A DNA stretch of 64,000 bases from Choristoneura fumiferana (lineage: Eukaryota > Arthropoda > Insecta > Lepidoptera > Tortricidae), in the NCBI RefSeq assembly GCF_025370935.1, contig NC_133474.1, forward strand, positions 21,105,560 to 21,169,559, in the 5' to 3' direction. This document shows, piece by piece, positions 9,489 through 20,459 of this stretch; position 1 is the first letter of the stretch; every line of letters begins with the position of its first letter. A program made the position numbers and the translations under genes. The notes under the pieces are model-generated. The model searched no databases and was not told the DNA's origin. It saw only the letters and a program-made list of their open reading frames with translations.

Positions 9489-10244
9489 ATGACTTTCCAA
9501 AACAAAGTAGTGGTGGTAACGGGAGCCAGCATGGGCATCGGCGCCGCCACAGCCCTTCTCTTCGCCAAGGAGGGGGCCGATGTGGTCCTCGTCGCGCGCA
9601 CGCAGGCCAAGCTCCACGACGTCGCCAGGCAGATCGAAGCCCTCGGCAGAAAAGCCCTGGTCATCCCAGCAGACCTGTCCAAAGAAGCCGAAGTAGCCAC
9701 TGTCATCCCCAAAACCATATCCCATTTTGGCAAGCTGGACATCCTTGTCAACAACGCCGGGATAGACGTGGAGGGATCTTTACTGAATGGCAAAGCCTTG
9801 CAAGCATATGACAGGGTGATGCAAGTCAACGTGCGAGCAGTGATCCAGCTGACAATGGCCGCGGCGCCACACCTGGTCAAGACCAAAGGCAATGTCGTCA
9901 ACGTATCCAGCGTGGTTGGCACGCTCGTGTGCAAGTCGCCGACTATGGTACCGTACTTCGTTTCAAAAGCTGCGCTGAATCACTTCACGCGTTGCGCGGC
10001 CTTGGAGCTGGCGGCGTCGGGAGTCAGGGTCAACGGGGTGGTTCCAGGCCCCGTGGACAACGACTTCCCGGCCAACAACGGCTATTTAAACCTCGACCGG
10101 CAGACCAGAATGGCTGGGACTGCCCAAGGATTCATGGCTCAGAATGAGGAGCTGGGAGAACTGATCCTCTTCCTTGCCAGTGACAAGGCGAAGAGTGTCA
10201 CTGGCTCCAACTATGTCATGGATAATGGTATACTTCTGAAGTGA
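9489..10244 (+). CDS. Classical short-chain dehydrogenase/reductase, FabG-like (copy A)
   Basis: An intronless 251-aa NAD(P)(H)-dependent oxidoreductase of the classical SDR family, close to the usual ~250 aa. The Rossmann cofactor motif TGASMGIG is at residues 11-18, NNAG at 88-91, the structural Asn at 114 and the catalytic Ser at 141 (NVSSVVG). The catalytic YFVSK has Tyr156 and Lys160, and PGP is at 186-188. Arg37 after strand beta-2 (VARTQAK), with no acidic residue there, suggests NADP(H) preference. There is no signal peptide or membrane segment, so it is probably cytosolic. Insect relatives are annotated '3-oxoacyl-ACP reductase FabG-like', but the substrate cannot be told from sequence. 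Coding GC is much higher than the flanks. TATA box, start context and poly(A) signal are all in place, so it looks functional. The 160-codon antisense frame and other overlapping frames are shadows. Confidence 0.95.
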   Translation: MTFQNKVVVVTGASMGIGAATALLFAKEGADVVLVARTQAKLHDVARQIEALGRKALVIPADLSKEAEVATVIPKTISHFGKLDILVNNAGIDVEGSLLNGKALQAYDRVMQVNVRAVIQLTMAAAPHLVKTKGNVVNVSSVVGTLVCKSPTMVPYFVSKAALNHFTRCAALELAASGVRVNGVVPGPVDNDFPANNGYLNLDRQTRMAGTAQGFMAQNEELGELILFLASDKAKSVTGSNYVMDNGILLK

Positions 10245-10291
10245 ATGGCTCTGCCATTAGTTAGTTGAAGAGTTAGTGATGTCTATGTAAT

Positions 10292-10297
10292 AATAAA
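10292..10297 (+). terminator. Poly(A) signal AATAAA of the SDR gene (copy A)
   Basis: The canonical hexamer lies 48 bp after the stop, followed at about 20 bp by a GU-rich ctatgtgttttattgg. The hexamer is changed and ten bases of the GU-rich element are missing in copy B. Confidence 0.8.
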
Positions 10298-10439
10298 TTT
10301 TATTTATGAATCTATGTGTTTTATTGGCTTCTGCAACATTTTGAAAAATATGAAGCTATACAAATTTTTAATATACTTTTTAACCAACGCAAATTTAGTT
10401 TTAGTACGCTTTTATTACGTCCGCCTGTATCTAAGGTTG

Positions 10440-10745
10440 TGATGAAATCTATTTTTGACCCCTGACAAAAAAAGGGGTTGATAGGTATAATAAGTTCAAC
10501 CAATATGTTTGTGTGTGTTTGTTTGTGTTATCATAGCTTCCAAACGAACCTGTTTTGATGCTATTATTTTTTTTCGAAATCTGATTTACTGGAAATGGTT
10601 TTTATCTAAGGTCCATTAAACTCAGTTCAGCCGTTTTGGAGATAATTTTTGAACTTTGAAATAACAATATCTTTCAACTTTTCTTAGTTATTCTGTATTT
10701 TTCTTACTGGTAATAAAGTACTTTATTCTTTATTAACGTAAAACC
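10440..10745. repeat. Dispersed repeat downstream of the SDR gene
   Basis: The sequence ttgacccctgacaaaaaaag, then tcatagcttccaaacgaacc and gttcagccgttttggagata, has the layout of a common lepidopteran repeat that also appears, diverged, around 60,880-61,020. Positions 10,739-10,744 (gtaaaa) are the empty site where copy B has a LINE. Confidence 0.5.
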
Positions 10746-11172
10746 AAACACACTGGCCATAGCTAATTTTTGTAAATAGAAAAAGAAACAATTCTAAGCA
10801 CCGCTAAAAATGTTTCCGCTATCAAAACTGGCAACACCTAATTTAAAAAAAATACGATTCCAAATTTGAAATTCAACTGTCATAACCAGCCAGTATCATT
10901 CACTTCACACCTCAGGTAATCAGTACCGCAAACACCACTCGACATTTATCACCGGCCGAAACAGAAGGCGCATAAGTAAAAAAATCCATGATTTCTCAAA
11001 GGGATGTTTGTCAGGCGCTGCGCCGGGAACGCACGAGTTAACTTTTTGACCGGGATACCTTTACAGACGTGATAGGAATAGCGCTGATGGTCCAAGGGAG
11101 AGGGGAATGGTATAATTGATAGTCCGAGGTTTTTTTAATCAACTAAGATGGTGGCATTTTAGATCCCCACGT

Positions 11173-11240
11173 ACTAAAAGCCCTCTTGTTCTGAGAGGAG
11201 GCCTGTGCCCAGCAGTGGGACGTATATAGGCTGGGATGGA
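11173..11240 (+). mobile_element. SINE 3' end fragment
   Basis: The sequence ctgagaggaggcctgtgccc, agcagtgggacgtatatagg and ctgggatgga is the 3' end of the SINE family seen at 13,535-13,804 and 54,324-54,588. Confidence 0.75.
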
Positions 11241-11464
11241 CGTACTAAAAACTTTTTGTCGATCGAGAATTTTGTGGGGTTTTAAATCAGTATGATAGGC
11301 GACTAAACATACTACAAAGATAATGGTCGGCCGGTAAAAGAGTTTGAAGGGCTGCGCAATTCTCTTCAAACTAAACTGTTGGCGACTTATCGACCAATTG
11401 CTTGATCAGTATAGCACTCTACTTACCAAGCACGTATACTGAAACCAATTATTTTTTTCCAAAA

Positions 11465-11662
11465 ATATGCGAGAATGTGTTGCGAGGAACGAGTTTGTCA
11501 TGAACCAATAGAATCGCTTCATTTACCTATCCGCGCTCAGCGCAGCTCTAATGAAAACAGCTCGGCGGAGCTGATAGGTGAAGGAAGCGTTTCCATTGGT
11601 TCCTGACAAACAAATTTCTCGCGACACATCCTCACACATCTCTGGTGGAAACGCATTTTTAG
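11465..11662. mobile_element. MITE with long TIRs
   Basis: The left arm (gcgagaatgtgttgcgagg, gaaccaatagaatcgcttca) is inverted at the right (gaagcgtttccattggttcc, cgcgacacatcctcacacat, ctctggtggaaacgc). The centre is agctcggcggagct. The extreme left tip is missing. No transposase. Confidence 0.75.
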
Positions 11663-12368
11663 TATACTCGGTATACTAAATAATTAAAAAAATCTCCTTT
11701 TTCTAAAATAAGATGGCGTCTGCCACATATAACCGCTCCCGCTCGCGTCACATCATAACTGCGGCTCCGATGTTTTTTCGCTCCGATGATTTCGTCGAGA
11801 TCTCTTGTTGATCTGCGAAGGCGAATTTTTGGCGGCTACGTGCTTGCTTTCTGTAATATCTCGGGTTGCCGTTTTGTTATATCTTGAGTTACCTCGGTTT
11901 GCCGGCCGGCCGTTCTTTGATCACGGGCCTATTTACTTACCTTGTATTTTTGGGTATTTGAATTTTGCACGCGTTTACAGAATTGAAAGTGTGGGATTTT
12001 TTGGGGCCTTGCTTAATGGTTGTGCGGTAACTTCATTTAGTTTCCTACTTACTTACGTACGTTTTTCGGTACTTATTGCATTTTATAGACAGAAAAAAAA
12101 ACTGCGTAATACAATACATCTGATTATAATAATATAAGTATGATTTTATCCATTTGGTACCTTACGCACTAGACGCAGTATAATATTTACTTTGGCAGTA
12201 GGAATGGTTTTAGTTGATAGGTAGGTACATAAACGACGGTTGAAGGAATCATTCTATTTACAGCTGGTCGGCTTATGAGACTAATTGTATTTAAATGATT
12301 TGACCGAGCAAATGCTTGCCATCCAATATTAGTAGTAGAAGGCCACGATAGAGAGCTCTCTAAGGCAG
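11663..12368. other. Non-coding stretch with an unsupported ORF
   Basis: A 110-codon plus-strand frame (11,805-12,137) has no recognised domain and its C-terminus is shifted by an indel in copy B, so it shows no constraint. No RNA gene seen. Confidence 0.5.
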
Positions 12369-12452
12369 ATGTTGTTACTGGAGATTGAAATCCGGAGGAC
12401 GACCGTTAGAAGTTTTATTTATGCATCCATATGCATGCAATGCATTGAATGC

Positions 12453-12786
12453 ATGGAGAGAGCAATACTAGGGGTTTCTTTGAGGGATAAAAGCCGAAAT
12501 TACATTATCAAACAAAGAACAAAAGTCACCGATGTTGCTGAAAGAATTAGTTCGCTGAAGTGGCATTGGGCTGGCCACGTCTGTCGCAAGACCGATGAAC
12601 GGTGGAGCAGAGGAGTCGGACGGGAAAACGTGGTGTAGAGCGTCCTGAGGTACGGTGGACGGATGACCTTAAGAGAGTTGCTGGTAGCGGATGGATGAAA
12701 GGGGCTGAGGACAGAGTGTTGTGGCGCGCCACGGAAGAGACCTATGTCCAGCAGTGGACTGATGTAGGCTGATGATGATGATGATC
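12453..12786 (+). pseudogene. LINE reverse-transcriptase C-terminus, frameshifted
   Basis: The frame from 12,453 reads MERAILGVSLRDKSRN then KLKWHWAGHVCRKTDERW (the first K is S here), the C-terminal tail of a lepidopteran endonuclease-reverse transcriptase. A frameshift follows at about 12,635. The next frame holds RPEVRWTDDL and YVQQWTDVG before the stop and a (GATGAT)n tail. The endonuclease and polymerase domains are absent. The clade is probably RTE-like; I am not certain. Confidence 0.8.
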
Positions 12787-12913
12787 CATGGCATAGCTAA
12801 GAAACTTTGATATTTTTAATAAAACTATGACATCAATTTTCATTGAACTTAGCTGAGAATCATTTCAATTAAACTAGTTTTTCATTAAAAAACCGCTTCA
12901 AAATCGGTTCATC

Positions 12914-12917
<4 letters not shown>

Positions 12918-12979
<62 letters not shown>
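12918..12979. repeat. (AC)n microsatellite
   Basis: About 62 bp of pure AC dinucleotide. Copy B has a slightly shorter tract (43,087-43,137) plus about 30 bp of extra upstream sequence. Confidence 0.98.
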
Positions 12980-12981
<2 letters not shown>

Positions 12982-13534
12982 GTTCGAATTTATAACACTT
13001 GTTACGTTACTCACACTTTAATAAGTAGAATAAGTACTACATTTATGAAACCTACACAAAACCGCCTTCGCGTGGGAGCGTTATTAAAAATCAGTTAAAT
13101 GAACACTTACCTTATAGTATATGTAAACTGCACAGCACACACGTATGTTAATACGAACTAATCAAAACATCTCCACTAACGAGTACACTTTGCATATTAC
13201 GGCCTATCGCGCCCCGGGGGGTGCTGCCGTGTCTTGCCGGATTATCATTTTACGGCCCGGTTTATGGCCGGAATGATTTTCGACGACGAGATTACATTTT
13301 GCTGGAAAAAAAAATACAATTCGTTGAGAAATAATTGGGAATGTACTTGAGTGTCGTGGGTCAAGAACAGGACATAATGAGATAAGTTGAGTTACAGTTA
13401 ATAGCCAACTATAAAGTCATCAAAGTCAAAGTCAAAATCGCTTATTGCATATCAAGCTGCTACACTTTTTAACGAACAACTCCCGAACGTGAAGATTATT
13501 ACGAATTATAGGGTTGTTAGGTATTTAATACGAA
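12980..13534. other. Non-coding, includes a GC-rich patch
   Basis: Positions 13,200-13,310 are GC-rich (gcgccccggggggtgctgcc, ttacggcccggtttatggcc) and look unchanged in copy B. This may be conserved non-coding DNA. No gene identified. Confidence 0.4.
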
Positions 13535-13804
13535 GTGGCGTTCTAGTGGCTGTAGCCTCTCTAGCAGAGGATCGTGGGTTCAAATTCAGGCTCTCACTTC
13601 TGAGTTTTTCGAAATTCATGTGTGTAATTATATTAAAAATTCACCAGAAGCTTTTCGGTAAACGTTGCGAGGAAACTTGCACAACCTGCGAATGTGTGTG
13701 AAGTTCCCAGTCCGCACTGGGCCCGCAGGGGAACTACGGCCCAAGCCCTCTCATTCTGAGGACTGTGCTCAGCAGTGGCACGTATAGGCTGGAACGATGA
13801 TGAT
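13535..13804 (+). mobile_element. tRNA-derived SINE, nearly full length
   Basis: A tRNA-like head (aggatcgtgggttcaaattc, B-box region) is followed by gttgcgaggaaacttgcaca, cccagtccgcactgggcccg, and the tail ctcagcagtggcacgtatag ending in GATGATGAT. Other members are at 11,173 (3' end), 43,694 and 54,324. Confidence 0.85.
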
Positions 13805-13904
13805 AACAAAATGTATACCACACGCGTATCCGATATATCGAAGAACCGAACCCGCCATCGATACTCCACTTAACTTTGCATTTCGATTAAGCTAAAAATC
13901 TCCT

Positions 13905-14105
13905 CCGCAACTTTAAAGGTCAGAGATAAATGAGGGTAGTCGGCGAAACTAAGCGCGCGGTCCGCCCCACCACCGCAAGACATCAGTCTGGTCCGGCCGC
14001 GGCTGCGAGCGGACGTGTGGACCGAATTAAAAATTAACTGCCAGCATCGATTTATTGCTAGCGGCCATGTTTATGGGCGGTCTAGCGCCCTGTGATTGGC
14101 CACTA
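13905..14105. other. GC-rich, promoter-like patch
   Basis: Positions 13,945-14,020 are strikingly GC-rich (gcgcggtccgccccaccacc, ggtccggccgcggctgcgag), and gtgattggcc (an inverted CCAAT) sits at 14,092. It appears unchanged in copy B. A promoter or conserved regulatory element is possible, but I see no gene start next to it. Confidence 0.3.
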
Positions 14106-14340
14106 CTAAGTGATTTGGGGTCTTATTCTAGATTTAGATAGAAACGATGTTTTCCAAGTAAATGTAATGAACGTGGTGCGAAACTTTGGTGCCGATAACA
14201 GGCATATGACTTCAAGCTACATACATAGTATTTTATCTAGATTTTACATCATCAGTATCATTACTAATAACCACTTATTGGCCTCTTTAGTTTACAGATA
14301 TTGGCACTTGAGTTGAGACGGCCAGTACTTATAAAAAACA

Positions 14341-14620
14341 TCCATCATCATCATGTCAGCCGAAAGACGTCCACTGCTGAACATAGGCCTTCCCCAAGGC
14401 TCTCCACTCAGACCGGTCTTGCGCTTTCCGCATCCAACGCGATCCCGCGATCTTAACCAGGTCATCGCTCCATCTTGACGGAAGCCTAGCGATAGCTCGT
14501 CTCCCGGTCCACGGATGCTATTCGAGAACCTTTTGACCCCATCGGCCATCAGTCCTGCGAGCAATGTGCCCCGCCCACTGCCACTTCAGTTTCGCAATTC
14601 TTCGGACTATGGCGCCAACC
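14341..14620 (-). pseudogene. LINE reverse-transcriptase C-terminus, reversed
   Basis: Read on the minus strand this encodes, across several frame breaks, pieces such as RRIAKLKWQWAGHIARRTDG and DRSEWRALGKAYVQQWTSFG, then (ATG)n. It is the same LINE family as 12,453-12,786. The copy B version lacks the terminal ATG tail. Confidence 0.8.
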
Positions 14621-14788
14621 TTAACTACGACATTTGATTTGATTTGAACTTTGTTTAATTGATTGTTCATATAAGTATTTCATCAATTTGACATAGATTT
14701 ATACTAAGATTGTTTTTTTTGGAATCTTTTTGTATTTTTTATTTCAATTCCAAATTTTTACTTTTACGGTCATCCCGTAAAACCTAAA

Positions 14789-15177
14789 TTGAAAATAAAA
14801 ACTGAAATATAGATGCACAGAAAAACCAGAAAAATAAGACCATCACTGGGAATCGAACCCAGGTCCTCGGTATTCCGTACCGCGTGCTATACCGCTACAC
14901 CACTGATGGTCAACGGTACAGACACGAATTTCCCCTATGCACCTCATATCTCAGCTTGTTTGTTTCTTAGTTAAGCCACTTAAGCTGTGACGCTAGCGAC
15001 ATCTATACCGCAGCCCTCATCGAGAAATTTTTTTCGGCACTCCATTGGAACTAACCGCTCACCCGGACAAGAGATGTCGTTACTAAGCAATCAAATTAAG
15101 ATTGGTTTTTTGGTCTCCGTGAAGGTCTTATTTTTCTGGTTTTTCTGTGCATCTATATTACAGTTTGTATTTTCAAT
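14789..15177. mobile_element. Composite element: tRNA-like cloverleaf inside long TIRs
   Basis: The left arm (ttgaaaataaaaactgaaat, agatgcacagaaaaaccag, aaaaataagacc) is inverted at the right (ggtcttatttttctggtt, tttctgtgcatctatatta, cagtttgtattttcaa). Just inside the left arm, 14,838-14,911 on the minus strand folds as a tRNA: an 8-bp acceptor GACCATCA/TGATGGTC and a T-arm CTGGG-TTCGATT-CCCAG. U33 is not conserved, so it is tRNA-derived rather than a working tRNA. Confidence 0.75.
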
Positions 15178-15567
15178 ATAGATTTATACTCTTGTTTTTC
15201 CTTTAATTATTATTTAATTTTACTCTGATTTGACGTTGTAATTTCTGTTTTTTTTGTGATTTTATTATTATTACCTGAGATGTGTTTATAATGTATTTTC
15301 AAAAGGTAATAAATAAATCTATCTATCTATCATTTGCCACAGTACCTACACCACAAAAAAAAACGTTGGCACTGACGAATCACAGTCACCATCAGTGGTC
15401 CCGCGTCGTCAATAGAGACCAATTGAGGTGTTTTCAATGTAGCTAGAGGAAATAGGGAGTAATCTGTAACGTGGCAGTATTCGCTGAAATACTACCCCGG
15501 AGCGTCGTTACTGGTTGGCTGAGGCGGCGGGTGCAGAAGCGACAGTGTATTGAGCTAACTCAGCTAA
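15178..15567. other. Non-coding stretch
   Basis: Includes an ATCT microsatellite (15,321-15,331) and a T-rich tract. No gene seen. Confidence 0.5.
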
Positions 15568-16071
15568 GGCCCCCGTTACACATGCTCGTTAGTAGCACGA
15601 GAGGCTGCTACTACCGAGCAAATGCTACCTACTACCATGTGTGTACAAGACATGCTACTATCGAGCATGCTAAATGCTCTACTAATGTGTGTAGTATGCC
15701 CCCAGGGCAGGGGGAAAGCATGTAAGCAAGTAAAAAAGTGTAATAAGCAAGTGTGTGTAAAAGTGAATTTTTTATCAATTAATTAATTTAAAGTTGAATT
15801 TGCGAAAAGCCGTAACAGCCACAGGGTTGCAGCCGCAGGCCGTGGATTTTGAGCTTTTTGGCCTGAAAGCCGTAGAACACGGTAATTGCCGTGGCAATGC
15901 CAGGCAGGTGACAGGAGCATGCTATCAAAAGGCATGTATCGGAGTGTTTGTTTTGAGCATGCTTATTGCTAGCAAATGTAAACAGTCCAACAGTCCATGA
16001 GCATGTTCATTACTGGCATGCTCATAAGCATGCTTATAAGCATGCTAAGTAACAAGCATGTGTAACAGTAG
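15568..16071. mobile_element. TIR element rich in GCATGC palindromes
   Basis: The left end ggcccccgttacacatgctc and right end aagcatgtgtaacagtagc share the inverted gttacacatgct. The interior has many gagcatgct / agcatgctc motifs. Copy A has one unit of the sequence that is tandemly amplified six times in copy B. No coding capacity. Confidence 0.65.
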
Positions 16072-16470
16072 CTTAAGTGTAGTTAAGCTGTTCTTTACTG
16101 CACATCTCAAATGCGCTGTTGTAAAGTGAAAGATGTACGAGTACGAGTAAGTTTGTGAACTTCGAACAAGACACGGTGAGAGACAGCTAGCCATAACTCC
16201 CGATGCAATAAAGGGGGTGTTATAAATTTGACGCCAATATCTGTCGGTAGCATCATACCTCTCGAACAAATGGATCAATTTTAATGCATTTTTTTATGTT
16301 AAAGCGAGTTTCTCTGTAATTGTTTGTAGAATGTTTTATTAAGCAACCGTGCCTTATTTCATGACTCTAACAGCTGGTTGAGATATTGAGATATTTTCCA
16401 AAATCAGCTTACATACTAAATTTCTTTCAAATCCGCTCAGCAGTTTTTTCGTCAAGGAGTACCTAACTAA

Positions 16471-16597
<127 letters not shown>

Positions 16598-16609
16598 AGC
16601 ATGCACGCA

Positions 16610-17090
16610 CGCAGTAATTTTGCACGGATATATATGTAAACTATGCCGACAAACTCCCATAGACGTATAAAGTGAGGTGGTTTTTTTTCTCATCCAACGC
16701 TATAGTGTGGGGTATCGTTGGATAGGTCTTTTAAAACCATGAGGGGTTTGCTAAGACGATTTTTCGATTCATTTATTTTTTTGCGAAATATTCAACCTAA
16801 AGTGCAAATTTTCATTAAAATCGAGCGCTCTAAAATCCTAATCTAATCCGGTGGGTGAAAAAAATTGAAAAAATTCGGGATGGTAGTAAGTATATCAAAC
16901 TTTCAAGGAAAACTATAACGGCTAAGTTTGCTTGAGAATTATTAGTAGTTTTACTCTTAAATAGCAGCCTAAGGTATAAGATATACCTAAACTTGGAAGA
17001 TTTCGCATAAAATACGAAATCCTTAGAAAAATATTACTACGTAATGGCTACGGAACCCTATTTTGGGCGTGTCCGACACGCTCTTGTTAT
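16610..17090 (-). mobile_element. Dispersed non-autonomous repeat, reversed
   Basis: It matches the element at 25,684-26,261 in reverse: gtttgctaagacgatttttc, ggggtatcgttggataggtc, and ggctacggaaccctattttg with gtgtccgacacgctcttg at the element's 5' end. Related members are at 22,271, 55,760 and 56,952. It has no long reading frame; its class is not assigned. Confidence 0.7.
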
Positions 17091-17409
17091 TTATATCTAT
17101 GAGTGTCGCCTCTGCACGCTTACTCTCTCGGGGTGGCGCAAAATGGTTAATATTCATGACAATCCGCGGGCGCGAGTGAAATTGGTTGCCATTTTTTACA
17201 TCTACCCGCACTTCGCGCGCTCACTTTAAAAGAAACTTCCTATCTTGGGAAACAAGGGTTTTTTTTGTAGAATACGTTAAGTAATTGCGCTTGCAAACTG
17301 CGGTTTTGAATGCTTTGTTTTGTTTTCTTTAATAAAAGAAAGTAAAAAGTGAAAAGTGAAAGTAAGTAAAGCTTGTGTTATGTGTAGTATAGATACATAC
17401 TCAAATACA

Positions 17410-17520
17410 TACTTGACACCCAACCCCTCGTATTATTCGTCCAAATATCTGCCCTGACCGGGGATCGAACCCGAGACCTCAAGTTTCATAGTCAAGTTCG
17501 CTAACCACTCGTCAAAGTAT
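17410..17520 (-). mobile_element. tRNA-derived SINE head, reversed
   Basis: Minus-strand B-box region (tctgccctgaccggggatcg, aacccgagacctcaag) and ctaaccactcg at the tRNA 5' end. Same family as 22,043-22,176, 52,860 and 60,328. Confidence 0.8.
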
Positions 17521-17689
17521 AAAATCTTGTACTTAAAAACAATATGAACCTAACTGAAAATAAACCTAGGGCTTTCGGTTTTTCCTTTCCCAATATGGAA
17601 GTCTAAAAATTATATACTACTAACGAATATTGTTTTTCTTTTTTTTTTATTCCCTTTTTATTTATTTTTGAAGATTTTAATTTGATAAC

Positions 17690-17835
17690 TTTTGCATTAG
17701 GTACATTTAAACTTGCAAATTATTTGTATGCCTGTGGGCGAAACATAGTGATACCAATAATTACGCTATAACACCTTGTGTATACGAGATGTAACCACCT
17801 ATGTTTACAAATAAAGATACTTTGACTTTGACTTT
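17690..17835 (+). mobile_element. LINE 3' tail with (TTTGAC)n
   Basis: Same family as 3,650-3,790: tttgtatgcctgtgggcgaa, aaataaagatac, then tttgactttgacttt. Confidence 0.75.
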
Positions 17836-17869
17836 ATCTTTTCCATATTGCATGATTTAGTTTTTTGTA

Positions 17870-20359
17870 AGTTTGTTCGCTTGCCGTGAAGTCGCCAAGC
17901 GGTCACAGCGGAAGACCAGCTAATGCTATGCTGAGCTGGGACCGCTTCGCAATTTCGCAAAAACTTGTTTTTATTTTTATTTTTCTCAAAAAAAGGGAAT
18001 AGGGTATTTTTAACGTCTTATATTAAAATTTTGGCATCACCCCTCATTTTCTACTCGGAAAATACCACCTATTTCAAATATTACAATTAAACCCTTGTTA
18101 ATGCCAGGCGTTTTCACCACAAATTTACCATAAATTACAAATACTACATGGCCGAAGCGAATTGCCACTGAAATTTAAGGAGCCCGCATTATGTCTTAAT
18201 GTCGTCGCATTTCGCAAATTTGCATTTAAACCATTTGAAATTATAGGGTAAGTGCGGCTGTAAATGGATCTTTGGATGTTACCCTATTTTGTCCGCCGCT
18301 GCAGGCTAGAGTGAGGTTTTCTTGGATTCATGTTCAATGACATGTCTTTCCACGCGATTGCGTTCGCATAAACCATTTCATTCGACAGTTGGATTAAAAC
18401 ATTTATGACTGTAACACTAAGTGATTAAAATTTTGAGATTTAAGAGGTAAATTCCGATCTCATGAAAATTTTGGAATTAAAAAATAGTTTAAAAAATCCT
18501 CACTGAATTAATTTTTTTTTAAATAAAAATTGAAAAGAAAAATCAAGACTAGTAGCTTTGAACTCTGTTAAATTAACAGTTGGGACCCAATTGAAATCGT
18601 GACCGCAAAAATTCCCTCTAATGGGTACCAACGTGGTACCGACTATTGAACTTCAACTTACTTATCAGAATTCTGGACTACAAGACCGGTTTTTTTTCTT
18701 TTCAGTTTGTATTTATAGTTTTTTAGGGCAGTCGGTCGACAGTGATGCCATTCTTTGTTTCCTTTTAATGTTCGAAATTCAAAAAAGATCATTGACCAGC
18801 CTCACATAGGAGTTCCACACAAAACACAATAAACTCTTATTAAAAGAACTTCTCTTAACTGTTTAACTAGCCATGACTTCAAAAGTACCGAACTTACATC
18901 CACTTAGCCAATTCAGCCCAATAAATTTGCATATAATCTCAAGTTAAAACTCTTGTAAGCCGTTTTGAACAACTGTTTTGTAATTAGTTACTGTTCAAGT
19001 ACAGTGTCGTTTACCCTGTGAAGTAGGAACTTGCAAATGGCGATTCCATGGACCCTGAACGAAGGGTTATTTACAAATGTAATAAAATAATGTTTTTCAC
19101 TTCTCATGCTCGTTAAGTTCGTGTTTATGCTTCTAGGCGGTATACCTATTAAATATACCGATATACCTACTAAAACAGTCATGGATTGAGCCACTTATGT
19201 TCGATGGCTAGTTTCAACCACTCGAAGCCAAATTTTCAGTGAATAAAGTAAGAAGTTACAGCTTTAGGACTTGCAAAGGCAATAATATAATTCGGCCATG
19301 AGCCACCGATTGCCGACTTTAACCTGAAAGCTTTTATTTATTTTTGGAAAGAATAGGATATTTTAAGATACCATTTTCATTGTTTTTGAATTTGATGAGT
19401 ATTTAATTTTTTATATTTTTTTACGAAATACGCTGGATGACGTCACAGTGAGACAGCCACGTTCCATTGCCTGGAAAATTCAGGTCGTACATAACATAAT
19501 CTGTGGCATTACAATTTTGACAATAATTCAAGCACAGTTTAGGGTCCTAAATGAACCATACAAATAGTTTTATTTATTTCTCTTCTTTTAGCTTCGTTAT
19601 TCCTATTTGTTTAATGGTGTGATAGTAAATAGATTTTTTATTTAAATCTGATATTTAAATTCTTTTGTATTTACTTGTAACGTAGTAATTTAATAATTTA
19701 ATTTGTAAAAATACATTGGAAATACTCGTATACATTTCGGACTTTACGATTAATGACAACTGTTTAAAGCCGGGTGCGCATCATGCAATTAAAGTTCTAT
19801 CTTCGTCACTATTTCTATTATAAGCAGGACAGCAACATTTCAAACTGTCAATTTGCTTAAGAGTGTAGACCTGCTTTATAACTGCCTTTGTGACGCGACA
19901 CTGCAGGGGTCAAATGAGGGTCATTACCTACTTAAATTTTGTTTATTTAATTCAGTTTATCACATTTTTTGGAATCTGATGTCTAAAAACGCTTCACAAC
20001 GCCTATATTTCTCCAAATGGTTTTCGATTTATTATATGTACTAGCCTTTATTAAACTAGCCAAGTCCGACCTTAGGCTTCAATGTATTATCCTATTTATA
20101 AAGAAGAAATGACACTTTAAGTTGTATACATATTTTATATTGTTATAAATAAATTTAGGACTGACCATTGAACTTTTAATATAAATAATCAAGCATAGGT
20201 GTATCATAATATTGAACTTGGCTCTCGTTTCACATTTATGTTTTGATGGGTCATTACTTTTTTACAGAAATAATTTAAGTAATTTAAAAATTATAATTAA
20301 ACGTAAAAAATATAGTTTCTAATTTATTCCTTTGTATCACCCAACTACTATCTGGATGC
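17870..20359. other. Gene-free AT-rich region of copy A up to the gap
   Basis: No gene or RNA identified. Position 17,956 is the empty site of a MITE present in copy B. An ATTTGCAT octamer near 18,217 lies in a stretch (18,100-18,330) that is well preserved between copies. Small replacements between copies cluster at 19,290-19,335 and 19,535-19,570. Confidence 0.45.
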
Positions 20360-20459
20360 NNNNNNNNNNNNNNNNNNNNNNNNNNNNNNNNNNNNNNNNN
20401 NNNNNNNNNNNNNNNNNNNNNNNNNNNNNNNNNNNNNNNNNNNNNNNNNNNNNNNNNNN
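20360..20459. other. Assembly gap of exactly 100 N
   Basis: A round 100-base gap is normally a placeholder of unknown size. It truncates copy A of the large duplication, and the small duplication begins at the very next base. Confidence 0.97.

Noticed and set aside
9452..9934. 160-codon open frame antisense to the SDR gene (and its equivalent at 38,922-39,404)
   Set aside because: It is the shadow of a GC-rich coding strand. It has no domain and no start or promoter context, and the sense gene explains the sequence.
11805..12137. 110-codon frame with hydrophobic segments
   Set aside because: Its C-terminal third is frameshifted by an indel in copy B (41,971-42,249) and no family is recognised.
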